DNA from: Hyphomicrobiales bacterium
Lineage (GTDB): Bacteria; Pseudomonadota; Alphaproteobacteria; Rhizobiales; OSC116
Direction: 5' to 3'
Length of the DNA: 46,374 nt
Assembly (NCBI GenBank): GCA_013214705.1
Contig: JABSRZ010000014.1
Span: 1 to 46,374, forward strand
The notes beneath the pieces are model-generated. The model was not told the origin of the DNA, made no database searches, and saw nothing but the letters and a program-made list of their open reading frames with translations. Position numbers and translations under genes: made by a program. Below, in pieces: positions 35,126 through 43,017 of this stretch (positions are counted from its first letter, which is position 1; every line of letters starts with the position of its first letter).

Positions 35126-35449
35126 ATGAGTATGAATAGTTTAATGGTTTTTGGCCTTGTTGTGCTAACAGGCTTCATTTGTGCGGGTTTTCTACATAGT
35201 TTATATCAATTGCTAACCAACCGGGTTATGAGTTTTGATTTAAGCAAAGAAACAGGCGCAGGCATGATAATTGGTTTGTTGGCGCTTATATTTGCTGGCC
35301 CATTTGTGATAATGCGCAACAGCATACGTGGTTTTATTATTGATAATAAACATGGCGGCTGGGTGGCGGCAAGCACGGCGATCTCTATTTTTTGGAGTTT
35401 CGTATCGGGGATGTTTTTACTTAACATTTATATGATTACTTTGACCTAA
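35126..35449 (+). CDS. Small integral membrane protein (DUF6949-like)
   Basis: The 107-aa protein has three hydrophobic segments: SLMVFGLVVLTGFICAGFL, GAGMIIGLLALIFAGPFVIM and WVAASTAISIFWSFVSGMFL. A conserved-looking loop MRNSIRGFIIDNKHGGW separates the second and third. The order and the GPFVIMRN stretch recall a small alphaproteobacterial membrane family (DUF6949), but I recall this family only loosely. The function is unknown. The start could be the second ATG at 35132. It precedes the gamma carbonic anhydrase gene by 33 nt and may be cotranscribed with it. Confidence 0.75.
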   Translation: MSMNSLMVFGLVVLTGFICAGFLHSLYQLLTNRVMSFDLSKETGAGMIIGLLALIFAGPFVIMRNSIRGFIIDNKHGGWVAASTAISIFWSFVSGMFLLNIYMITLT

Positions 35450-35482
35450 AATGGGTTAGTATATTGCCAACAATATGAGGCA

Positions 35483-36019
35483 ATGATGAGCATTTACAAA
35501 TTAGATAATTTCACCCCAATATTTACCGACAGAGCCAGCTGTTTTGTTGCCGATAGCGCCGATATAATTGGCGAAGTTATCATTGGCCGTAATGTCGGCA
35601 TTTGGTTTGGCGCCGTGTTGCGTGGTGATACAGAATTGCTGACCATAAAAGACAATAGCAACATACAAGATGGCACTATAATACACGCCGATGCGGGCTT
35701 TCCGGCGACCATCGGCATGGGCTGTACCATTGGCCATAAGGCAATTATTCACGGCTGCACCATTCACGACAATAGCCTAATTGGCATGGCCGCCACCGTG
35801 CTTAATGGCGCGGTTATTGGCGAAAATTGTCTAATCGGCGCTGGGGCATTGGTGCCAGAAGGCAAGGTCATTCCGCCCAAATCATTGGTGGTGGGCATGC
35901 CGGGCAAAGTGCGGCGAGACTTAACTGATGATGAAGTGGCAGGGCTGACAAAAAGCGCCGAACATTATATGCAAAATGCCAGCCGCTTCATTCAAAATCT
36001 AAACATTATAGTGGTGTGA
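35483..36019 (+). CDS. Gamma carbonic anhydrase family protein
   Basis: The 178-aa protein is a left-handed beta-helix of the gamma-CA/YrdA type. It shows GIWFGAVLRGDTELLTIKDNSNIQDGTIIHADAG, GCTIGHKAIIHGCTI and LIGMAATVLNGAVIGENCLIGAGALV. The metal-binding histidines (IIHADAG, IGHKAIIH) are present. A second ATG at 35486 has better spacing to GAGG. Members bind Zn or Fe; many lack strong carbonic anhydrase activity. It is followed directly by recJ (stop at 36019, ATG at 36026), so the two are cotranscribed. Confidence 0.93.
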   Translation: MMSIYKLDNFTPIFTDRASCFVADSADIIGEVIIGRNVGIWFGAVLRGDTELLTIKDNSNIQDGTIIHADAGFPATIGMGCTIGHKAIIHGCTIHDNSLIGMAATVLNGAVIGENCLIGAGALVPEGKVIPPKSLVVGMPGKVRRDLTDDEVAGLTKSAEHYMQNASRFIQNLNIIVV

Positions 36020-36025
36020 GTGTTT

Positions 36026-37867
36026 ATGGCCAAAAACTTGTTTTTAGATGTCGAAAAATCTCACTTGGGTCAAAAATGGGTCTCACGGTTAGAGAGTGCC
36101 GAACAGGCAATCGCCATTGCGCAAAAATTCGACATACCCGAAATTTTGGCGCGGACCATTGCTGGTAGAAACGTAAATATTGATGATATAGAAGCCTATT
36201 TAAGCCCTACCATCCGCACTGCCATGCCAGACCCATATAAATTGCAAGATATGGAAAAAGCCGCAACGCGCATTGCCGATGCCATTGTTAAGGGGCAAAA
36301 AATTGGCATCTTGGGCGATTATGATGTAGATGGCGCGACATCGACCGCCCAGATATTGCGGTTTGTAAGCCAATTAAACTTGCTGGCTGAGGGCGAGCGC
36401 AACTTCCCCACACCCGAATTTTATATACCAGACCGGCAAAAAGAAGGTTATGGCCCTTCCAACCAAGCGATTGATGCTTTGGTGCAAAAAAATTGCGGGC
36501 TTATTGTAACTGTCGATTGCGGTGTGATGGCGTTTGAGCCAATTGTCCATGCTAACCAACAACGGGTCGATGGCAAAACGGTGGATGTGATTATATTGGA
36601 CCATCATATTGCCGAAGAAATATTACCCAACGCGTTTGCCGTGGTGAACCCAAATAGGCAAGATGATTTAAGCGGCTTGGGGCATTTGGCGGCTTGTGGG
36701 GTGGTATTTGTAACTTTGGTTGCGGTCAACCGCATATTGCGCGAAAAACACGGGTTTACAGCCGCAAAATTGCCAAACCTAATGCGGTTTTTAGACCTTG
36801 TGGCGTTGGGTACGGTGTGTGATGTGGTATCGCTTACCGGGCTTAACCGAGCTTTTGTTAAGCAAGGCTTAGACATAATGGCGCAAGGGCAGGCGGCTGG
36901 TGAAAATTTTGGCAATATGGGCATAAGCTCATTGGCTGACATTGCGAGTATCATTGGCAAATTAGAGGCTTATCATCTGGGTTATATCATTGGCCCGCGG
37001 ATTAATGCCGGCGGGCGGGTTGGCGATAGCCGGCTGGGCAGTGTGATATTATCGACTCAGCAAAAAGATGAAGCCAACTCAATTGCCATTAGGCTGGATG
37101 AGTATAACAAACAGCGCCAAAATATCGAAAAAACTGTATTGGATGCGGCGTTTTACCAAGCAGATTTAGAAATAAATGGTGAATTGCCACATGTTATCAT
37201 CGTCTCAGACAATGGCTGGCACCAGGGCGTTATAGGCATTGTGGCGGGGCGAATCAAAGACAAATATAACCGCCCGACCATTGTGATTGGGTTTGATGGC
37301 AATGGCGGCAAAGGTTCTGGGCGGTCGATTGCCGGGGTGGATTTGGGCAGTGCCATCCAAAAAGCTGTCGATTGTGGTGTGTTGATAAAAGGCGGTGGCC
37401 ATGCCATGGCAGCTGGGCTTAGCCTGAAACCCGAACAATTGGCCGAATTTAGAGCGTTTATGGAGCAAGAACTTGCCCCATCTGTGAGTATAGCGCGGCA
37501 GAATCTGAGCTTAAAAATTGATGGTGCGTTAACCGCAAGTGCGGCAAATATTAAACTATTGCGCACGTTAGAGAAGCTAGAACCCTATGGCACGGGCAAT
37601 GCGCGGCCAGTATTTGCTTTTCCGGCGCATCATATCGGGTTTGTTAAAACCATTGGCAAAGGCCATTTAAAGCTAAGCCTAAGGTCTGCCGATGGCTCTA
37701 AATTAGAAGCCATTGCGTTTGGGGCAGAACAAAACGGCCTGACTAAATTATTAACGCATCACGGCGATAAAGCCTTTCATTTTGTAGGCAATTTAAAAAT
37801 AAATAGATGGCAGGGGCGCGAAACCGTACAATTGCAAGTGATGGATGTAGCAGAAATTAAATTTTAG
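36026..37867 (+). CDS. recJ: Single-stranded-DNA-specific exonuclease RecJ
   Basis: Translation from ATG 36026 gives 613 aa. It belongs to the DHH phosphoesterase superfamily with motif I GDYDVDGATSTAQI, VDCGV, motif III LDHHIAEEILPNAFAVVNPNRQDD and the DHHA1 domain (GGRVGDSRLG and GGGHAMAAGLSL). The C-terminal OB-fold domain has KTIGKGHLKLSL. RecJ degrades single-stranded DNA 5' to 3' in RecF-pathway recombination and repair. It is the last gene before the tRNA-Glu and the integrated element. Confidence 0.95.
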   Translation: MAKNLFLDVEKSHLGQKWVSRLESAEQAIAIAQKFDIPEILARTIAGRNVNIDDIEAYLSPTIRTAMPDPYKLQDMEKAATRIADAIVKGQKIGILGDYDVDGATSTAQILRFVSQLNLLAEGERNFPTPEFYIPDRQKEGYGPSNQAIDALVQKNCGLIVTVDCGVMAFEPIVHANQQRVDGKTVDVIILDHHIAEEILPNAFAVVNPNRQDDLSGLGHLAACGVVFVTLVAVNRILREKHGFTAAKLPNLMRFLDLVALGTVCDVVSLTGLNRAFVKQGLDIMAQGQAAGENFGNMGISSLADIASIIGKLEAYHLGYIIGPRINAGGRVGDSRLGSVILSTQQKDEANSIAIRLDEYNKQRQNIEKTVLDAAFYQADLEINGELPHVIIVSDNGWHQGVIGIVAGRIKDKYNRPTIVIGFDGNGGKGSGRSIAGVDLGSAIQKAVDCGVLIKGGGHAMAAGLSLKPEQLAEFRAFMEQELAPSVSIARQNLSLKIDGALTASAANIKLLRTLEKLEPYGTGNARPVFAFPAHHIGFVKTIGKGHLKLSLRSADGSKLEAIAFGAEQNGLTKLLTHHGDKAFHFVGNLKINRWQGRETVQLQVMDVAEIKF

Positions 37868-37986
37868 CCGTTGCACTGGCTGGTTTGACGTAATTAAATC
37901 CAATCTTGTGAATAACTGAATTTATCAAATTTTGGGGCTTGCAATTGGGTCGTATCGGCCTTATTAAACACCTGTCTCAATAAGAT

Positions 37987-38061
37987 GCGCCCTTCGTCTA
38001 TCGGTTAGGACGCCAGATTTTCATTCTGGAAAGAGGGGTTCGATTCCCCTAGGGCGTACCA
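37987..38061 (+). tRNA. tRNA-Glu (TTC)
   Basis: All four arms are visible. Acceptor GCGCCCT pairs with AGGGCGT (one G-T), the D-arm has TATCGGTTAGGAC, the anticodon stem CCAGA/TCTGG encloses TTTTCAT with anticodon TTC, and the T-arm is AGGGG-TTCGATT-CCCCT. CCA is encoded at 38059-38061. It directly precedes an integrase gene, so its 3' end is the likely attachment site of the element. Confidence 0.96.
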
Positions 38062-38062
38062 G

Positions 38063-38125
38063 TTGAGATATTTCCACATATTCATAAGTATTTGAAATCA
38101 TTGAGTTTATCTCAATTTTCCACAT
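38063..38125. repeat. Repeats between tRNA-Glu and integrase (candidate integrase arm sites)
   Basis: TTTCCACAT occurs directly repeated at 38071-38079 and 38117-38125. TTGAGATA (38063-38070) is the reverse complement of TATCTCAA (38108-38115). Tyrosine integrases bind short direct repeats in attachment-site arms, and the position just after the tRNA 3' end fits. Alternatively the inverted pair is a tRNA terminator. Confidence 0.45.
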
Positions 38126-38223
38126 GATTAATTCTTTTCCATTTGCAATAATTTCGTTTTTGTGTCAGTTTTTGTAACAGTTTTGTGTTTCAAATTCACT
38201 AAAACTTGCTAAGGAATGTTTCT

Positions 38224-39576
38224 TTGAACAATGAAAAACGTTATTTATTACTGAGAAGTGAAGTGTGGTGGTATCAACGTGATTTGCCAAAAGCACTATA
38301 CAATCAATTGGGCAAAATCCGTCGCCGCGTGAGTTTGAAAACAAAAGACCTAGCGGTGGCAATGATGCGGCGTGATGTTATCGCAAGGGCCGATGATGAA
38401 TATTGGAATGACCTGTTGGGCGGAATAGATCGAAACAGCATTGAAGCCAATTATGACCGCGTAATATTGCGTGCCAGGCATATGAACATAAAGTACAAGC
38501 CTCAGAATGAAATGCTGGCGAGTATTGCACCAGATGAGCTACTTAAACGAGTTGAAATGTTGGAAGGTAATGTTGGTCGATCGAAAATTGCCACAAGCGC
38601 AGTATTAGGTGCTGCAAAGGCACCAAGGCATAAATGCAGTGAAATTATAGATGTATATGTAAAAGACATAATGGCCACGCAAATTAGAAATAAAAGCAAA
38701 GCGCAGCGGCATAGGTGGATTGTCGGTCATAAGCGTATATTGAATAATTTTATAGCTGTTTGCGGTGATGTGGTTTTTACCGAGATAAATCGTGAAAATA
38801 CTCTTAAATACCACGAGTATTTTAAAAACAGGGTATTGAGCACCAATAAGGGCAAGAGGCTCTCTGCGGGAGCTGCAAACCGCGAAATTGGTACGATGCA
38901 GACTATTTTTAAACGTTACCATGAACATTTTGCCATTGAGCAGGTAGGTAACTCATTTTCAAATCTAAAGTTTGCCAAAGAGCGTTCGAAACCACGACCA
39001 CCATTTAGCACTGAATGGATTAGAAATTTACTTGAAAAACCAAATTTAACCAGCGAGATGAATAAAACTGCCCGCGCGATTGTATTTGCTATGGTTGAGA
39101 CAGGGTTGCGTCCGATAGAGATTTGCAACATAAGACCCGAAACTATATTTTTAGATGTAGCTACGCCCTATATATCCATAGAGCCTAGAGATTCATCAAT
39201 TGACGAACCAGAGGGTTATGAGCTCAAGACCGCATCATCTGTACGGAAAATACCGCTGATGGGCGTGTCACTGGCTGCATTTAAAGTATTAAAAAATGGG
39301 CTTGGGCGATATGAAGGCAATAGTGATTTACTATCTGCTGCTGCAAACAAGTTCTTTAGGGGCAATGGTCTGATGGAGAGTGAGGCTCATACTATTTATT
39401 CGCTTAGGCACAGTTTTAAAAAGCGCATGGTAGAAGCTGGTGTCGACGAAGAGTTGCGTAACATATTAATGGGTCATGCTGACGAAAAGCCAGAATATGG
39501 CGATGGCGGATCAATAGAATTTAGAGCTGAAATGTTGGCGCGGATGGTATTGCCTTGTGAAGTTAGCCTTGTTTAG
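38224..39576 (+). CDS. Tyrosine recombinase/integrase
   Basis: I start at TTG 38224 because AAGGAA lies 8 nt upstream; this gives 450 aa. The N-terminal arm-binding part (YLLLRSEVWWYQRDLPKALY) is of the DUF6538-like type, followed by a SAM-like core-binding domain. The catalytic domain shows Arg in ETGLRPIEI, Lys in ELKTASSVRKIPL, the box II stretch IYSLRHSFKKR (Arg present, first His replaced by Tyr, a variant seen in some integrase groups), the LMGHADEK histidine and the nucleophile Tyr in KPEYGDG. It integrates DNA at the neighbouring tRNA-Glu. Coding is intact, so activity is possible. Confidence 0.92.
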   Translation: MNNEKRYLLLRSEVWWYQRDLPKALYNQLGKIRRRVSLKTKDLAVAMMRRDVIARADDEYWNDLLGGIDRNSIEANYDRVILRARHMNIKYKPQNEMLASIAPDELLKRVEMLEGNVGRSKIATSAVLGAAKAPRHKCSEIIDVYVKDIMATQIRNKSKAQRHRWIVGHKRILNNFIAVCGDVVFTEINRENTLKYHEYFKNRVLSTNKGKRLSAGAANREIGTMQTIFKRYHEHFAIEQVGNSFSNLKFAKERSKPRPPFSTEWIRNLLEKPNLTSEMNKTARAIVFAMVETGLRPIEICNIRPETIFLDVATPYISIEPRDSSIDEPEGYELKTASSVRKIPLMGVSLAAFKVLKNGLGRYEGNSDLLSAAANKFFRGNGLMESEAHTIYSLRHSFKKRMVEAGVDEELRNILMGHADEKPEYGDGGSIEFRAEMLARMVLPCEVSLV

Positions 39577-39604
39577 CTTAGGGGCAGAAGCATTAAATTT
39601 GAAA

Positions 39605-39793
39605 TCACTTGGTATCTTTAACTCGTTCTAATGCCGCTTTAAGCCTGTTGGGGCGATCGAGATATGTTTTGCGTAGCTGTTCAAGGTGGTCGAATGTTGG
39701 CCACAAATCCAAACTTGGAAAGCGCTCGATTTGCACGGCCAATGTGGCGAGTGCTTTGTCGATTCTTTCTAATGTTACTGAATGCTTGGCCAT
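39605..39793 (-). CDS. Small hypothetical protein of the integrated element
   Basis: This 62-aa helical protein (SVTLERIDKALATLAVQIERF and FDHLEQLRKTYLDRPNRLKAALERV) has no recognised domain. Its charged helical composition, ATG start and lack of a competing frame support coding. No good ribosome site is visible. Its start lies 36 nt from the palindrome ATACTTGAAGTAT (39829-39841), which resembles the repressor operators, so it may be an early-regulated gene of the element. Function unknown. Confidence 0.55.
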   Translation of the reverse strand: MAKHSVTLERIDKALATLAVQIERFPSLDLWPTFDHLEQLRKTYLDRPNRLKAALERVKDTK

Positions 39794-39828
39794 AAATAGT
39801 CACTATTTGATGATATGTTGCAATTAGG

Positions 39829-39867
39829 ATACTTGAAGTATATATTCAAATCAATTTATTTGAATAT
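39829..39867. promoter_or_regulatory. Candidate repressor operator plus adjacent 10-bp inverted repeat
   Basis: ATACTTGAAGTAT (39829-39841) is a perfect palindrome whose arms recur next to the repressor gene. Directly after it, ATATTCAAAT (39842-39851) and ATTTGAATAT (39858-39867) form a perfect 10-bp stem with a 6-nt loop. The rest of the gap up to 40192 holds only an unconvincing leftward frame. Confidence 0.5.
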
Positions 39868-40192
39868 TTGAAATATCTTTACGTGTATAACAATTCAAAT
39901 ATCACCATATGCCAACGAATCACGGCCCATATAACAGTAAAAATCAAATATTTTTTGGGGAATAAGCGTTTCGTCGCACCCAAATTGCCAAATTAAAGTG
40001 AAATATCTTGGTGTTGATTGTCTGAAGGGCTTATGTGATTTGGGGTTGTAACGTGAGTACGCAAGCACAAACTTTGGAGTTATTGAAGCTTTTGCAGAGG
40101 GCGGATGTTTGTTGGATTTGTTTTTGTAGTTTAGGTCGAGCTTACATCGAGTCAAATATCTTACAAGTTTTGTATTTGATTGGAGTTGCTTC

Positions 40193-40897
40193 TCAGACGC
40201 CAAAGAGTTCTCTGGTTATCAGAATTTTGTGCATGGAAATGAGGTTGATTTTGTCTAAAATTAATTCTTCACGCGGGTTGTGCTGGCTCAAAGCGATTGA
40301 TTCCTGGCCGTTGTCATTGGTTTCAATTCTTTCGAATTTTTTAATAATGCATGTCTTCTGGTCTGTTTCGGGTTCGTTAACAACGCAAATTACTGTATCG
40401 CCGGGTCGGCAAGGTATATGTGGTGTTATCACTCTTAAGTCTCCAGCATCATGTGCGGGTGTCATGGTGTCTCCAGTGATATATACGGCGTATAAATCGT
40501 TGTGATTTGAGAGGGCGATTGGCCTAGCTATCTTGCCAATTGGCACCTCGATGATGTATCCGCGATCATCAATGTTGCCCTTAGCATGGTTGAAGATTGG
40601 AATGGACTCCAAATGTTCCGGTGTCAAGGTAATTTGGGGTGGTTTTAGGGGTTCTGCTGGTTTCTTGTTGGAAGCTATGCGGATGGCTTCACTAATTTCG
40701 CCAGTTCTATATATTATGTCACTTACCTGCACGCCAAGAATTTCTGACAGTTTCAAAATATTCTGAACAGTTGGGTTTTGTCTGTCTTTTTCCCAAGATG
40801 TGACCGCGCCTTTGGTTAAGTTGAGCATTTCCGCGACCTGCAATTGTGTAAGGTTACGCGCCAATCTGTATTTTTTAATTTGTGTTCCAAGGGTCAT
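40193..40897 (-). CDS. CI/LexA-like phage repressor (XRE HTH plus S24 peptidase-like domain)
   Basis: The 234-aa protein has an N-terminal HTH of the XRE type (LTQLQVAEMLNLTKGAVTSWE) and a linker. A C-terminal S24 domain follows: DLYAVYITGDTMTPAHDAGDL and RPGDTVICVV, with a lysine in CIIKKFERI. In S24 repressors the nucleophile is the Ser of GDSM; here it is Thr (GDTM), so self-cleavage may be weak or lost. It is transcribed away from the replication genes, the usual control layout of temperate phages and satellites. TAAGAA lies upstream of the ATG. Confidence 0.9.
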   Translation of the reverse strand: MTLGTQIKKYRLARNLTQLQVAEMLNLTKGAVTSWEKDRQNPTVQNILKLSEILGVQVSDIIYRTGEISEAIRIASNKKPAEPLKPPQITLTPEHLESIPIFNHAKGNIDDRGYIIEVPIGKIARPIALSNHNDLYAVYITGDTMTPAHDAGDLRVITPHIPCRPGDTVICVVNEPETDQKTCIIKKFERIETNDNGQESIALSQHNPREELILDKINLISMHKILITRELFGV

Positions 40898-40915
40898 AAA
40901 TATTCTTACCGAAAT

Positions 40916-40980
40916 TTGCTAAAGAATACTTCAATATAATAAGTATCCTTGTATTGACATTCAATATATATCAAGTATCC
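40916..40980. promoter_or_regulatory. Repressor operator cluster and divergent promoters
   Basis: ATACTT (40926-40931) and AAGTAT (40941-40946) form an inverted pair with 9-nt spacing, and AAGTATCC recurs at 40941 and 40973. On the minus strand TTGAAT, 17 bp and TATTAT can serve as the repressor promoter and overlap the pair. TTGACA at 40954-40959 could be the -35 of a rightward promoter. Such overlap suggests autoregulation. Confidence 0.6.
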
Positions 40981-41064
40981 TTTGTGTCAACGAACGAATC
41001 GCTGGAAATAGCGATATTCAGCTTGAATAGTTGAGTCTTGGGGAATGGGATTAAACAAAGACTA

Positions 41065-41160
41065 ATGACAGATGATCGATATAACATATCCAAGCAAAAT
41101 CCATTTTGTAAAATGGTGAGGCAGTTCTATCACATTGGGCGGGTGAGGGCAATGGTATGA
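41065..41160 (+). CDS. Possible 31-aa early peptide
   Basis: The frame ATG 41065 to TGA 41158-41160 encodes MTDDRYNISKQNPFCKMVRQ and 11 more residues. It lies where a Cro- or CII-like early gene would be expected, in the 406-nt gap between the repressor and the replication gene. No ribosome site or known domain is visible, and it may be a fragment or chance. Nothing else is seen in 41161-41303. Confidence 0.2.
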   Translation: MTDDRYNISKQNPFCKMVRQFYHIGRVRAMV

Positions 41161-41303
41161 CCTGGCCATGATGTAGCGCCCAAAACAAAGCGAAATATAT
41201 GAATGTTTAGGCTGATACCTGATGGGTATTAGCGAGTTTTGAAGTGCTGTTTTTGCGGCATGGATTTTCATTGCCAAAATTTGGTAATTTAAGGATAAAT
41301 AAT

Positions 41304-42101
41304 ATGAGTGTTAAATACTTGAATTGGGCGTTTTCTTTGCTCGATTTTGAACCAATTCAAAAAGTGATATTGTTATCGCTTGCTGATAATAGCGACGATG
41401 ATGGAGTTAGTTTCCCATCAATACGTCAAGTATGTGCCAGAACCGGCATAAAGAGCCGTACGACAGTAATCTAGCATATCAAATCTATGTGTGATGTAGG
41501 TTTGATAACCATATCAGAACGCATTCGATACAACGGTTCACAATCATCCAATGAATATAAATTAAATATTGAATTTGAAAGTGGGTTTACCCCCTGTTCA
41601 ATAAATGCACAGAGGTGTTCAGCAATTGCACAGTCTGATGTAACAGATGTACAGGGGGCTGTGCAGAAGAGTGAACGGGGGAGTGTACAGCAGACTGAAC
41701 AGCTAGGTGTACAGCTAAATGAACACCAAGAACCATCACTAGAACCATCATTTAAACCATTATATGAACCACCACTGCAAAAAGCCAAGAAAACTAGGTT
41801 TGTAGCCCCAACGATTGATGAATGCGAAACTTTCTTTTTTGATGAGAAGCATATTACCGATCAAACCATGCCAAGTCAGTTTTGGGATTATTACCAGTCA
41901 AACGGTTGGATAGTAGGGCGAACCAAAATGAAAGATTGGCGAGCCGCTGCCAATGGCTGGGTTGGTAGGCAAAAGAAATACGAACTTAGCAACCGAAACC
42001 AACTTCAAAAACCAAAACCACTAATTCAACAAATGGCAGATAAATTACGTGCTGCAGAACAAACAAATTCAGAAATGATGGAGATCAGCTATGACAAATA
42101 A
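41304..42101 (+). pseudogene. Phage-type replication initiation protein, interrupted by in-frame TAG
   Basis: The ATG 41304 follows AAGGATAAATA. The first part, MSVKYLNWAFSLLDFEPIQK onward, has SFPSIRQVCARTGIKSRTTV, the start of a winged HTH as in phage replication (O-like) proteins. A TAG at 41472-41474 interrupts it exactly within the helix that continues HIKSMCDVGLITISERIRYN in the same frame (an internal ATG at 41487 follows). After a repetitive Gln/Ser/Val-rich linker (SDVTDVQGAVQKSERGSVQQ), the C-terminal domain FWDYYQSNGWIVGRTKMKDWRAAANGW is typical of these initiators. Without the stop the product would be 265 aa. The last 11 nt overlap the next gene. It may be a true pseudogene, a suppressed amber or a sequence error. 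Confidence 0.75.
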
Positions 42102-43017
42102 CTTATCAATTATTGAGAAAAATATCCCCAATTGGGTCGGCCGATATGAGGGTGATTGGCAAAGATTGCTGCAAATACCAACTGGTGAATTGCCAGAAAT
42201 GAGCGAAGTGGAGGTCACGATCGCCAACTTAACTGCTGATGAGAAATGCACTTTAAAGCAGGCGGTTCGGTTGTCTGAACAATTATCATTTCTGTCAACA
42301 TGGCCTAACGATAAGCGGCCTATTCGTTATTCTCCTACCGAAATAATTGCCAAATCGTTTTTCGAACACCCTGTTTGGCTTGGTAAAAAAGCGTTTATAA
42401 GCATGCTTTCAACGTCAAAGTGGTTACCTGCGCCAGTTGAAATTAGTGATGAACAGGCGGCGGTTTATAGCCATGATGGCGTGGCTATTTCACGCTCCAC
42501 GAATTTTAAAATATTTCGAAGACGGATAGATAAAAGCAAGCGTTCAGATTGCAGAATTAAGAAAGATGTTGATGCAAATATTTCATTCAGACAAACGGTA
42601 CTAATTGATTTTACGGTCAATAAAATAATTGAATTCAAGGGCAGAACTGCGGAATGCCATAGAAAGGTTGATGATCTGGATTATATAAAATTAAACAATG
42701 AAAGCCGAAAGAATGCGGAACGATTGGCCAACAAGAAAATCGACCCAGAACCTAACCATTGGCCAAAAGTAGATGAATATTTATCTGCCAGTAATATTAC
42801 CCAAATATGCAAAATGCTTGGCCTTAGTAATTGGTTTGAGTGCTTGGCTGACTATACCGTTTGGACAATGTTGCATTATGATCTTGGTTATTGCATTGGC
42901 GATATTGATAAAACTATTTGCATGAGTGGGTTTAACCAATTGACGGCAACGTTTGAAGCCGCAAAAGATCAAACGGGTACAAACTTTGAAATAATGGGAA
43001 TCAGCTATGACAAATAA
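42091..43017 (+). CDS. Element protein of unknown function, paralog A
   Basis: This 308-aa protein has no domain I can name. It is clearly paralogous to the next gene over its whole length. Shared blocks are MTNNL, VEKNIP or IEKNIP, WQR, KQAV, EQLS, SKWLPAPVEISDE, NHWPxVDEYLA, GLxNWFExLADY and ICMSGF. The SKWLPAPVEI block after a short helical segment recalls proteins encoded beside phage initiators, possibly helicase-loader-like, but this is inference. There are no membrane segments. It overlaps the replication gene by 11 nt and the next paralog by 11 nt, with GGAG before its ATG, indicating translational coupling. Confidence 0.8.
   Translation: MTNNLSIIEKNIPNWVGRYEGDWQRLLQIPTGELPEMSEVEVTIANLTADEKCTLKQAVRLSEQLSFLSTWPNDKRPIRYSPTEIIAKSFFEHPVWLGKKAFISMLSTSKWLPAPVEISDEQAAVYSHDGVAISRSTNFKIFRRRIDKSKRSDCRIKKDVDANISFRQTVLIDFTVNKIIEFKGRTAECHRKVDDLDYIKLNNESRKNAERLANKKIDPEPNHWPKVDEYLSASNITQICKMLGLSNWFECLADYTVWTMLHYDLGYCIGDIDKTICMSGFNQLTATFEAAKDQTGTNFEIMGISYDK

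Noticed and set aside
38224-39576. Integrase inactivated by His-to-Tyr in box II
   Set aside because: The YSLRHSF form occurs in some phage integrase groups, and Arg, Lys, late His and Tyr are all present, so it is more likely a natural variant.
39895-40203. Minus-strand 102-codon frame overlapping the repressor 3' end
   Set aside because: No ribosome site, no domain, composition of random A+T-rich DNA (Lys/Asn/Ser/Tyr-rich).
40035-40505. Plus-strand 156-codon frame
   Set aside because: Antisense to the well-supported repressor gene.
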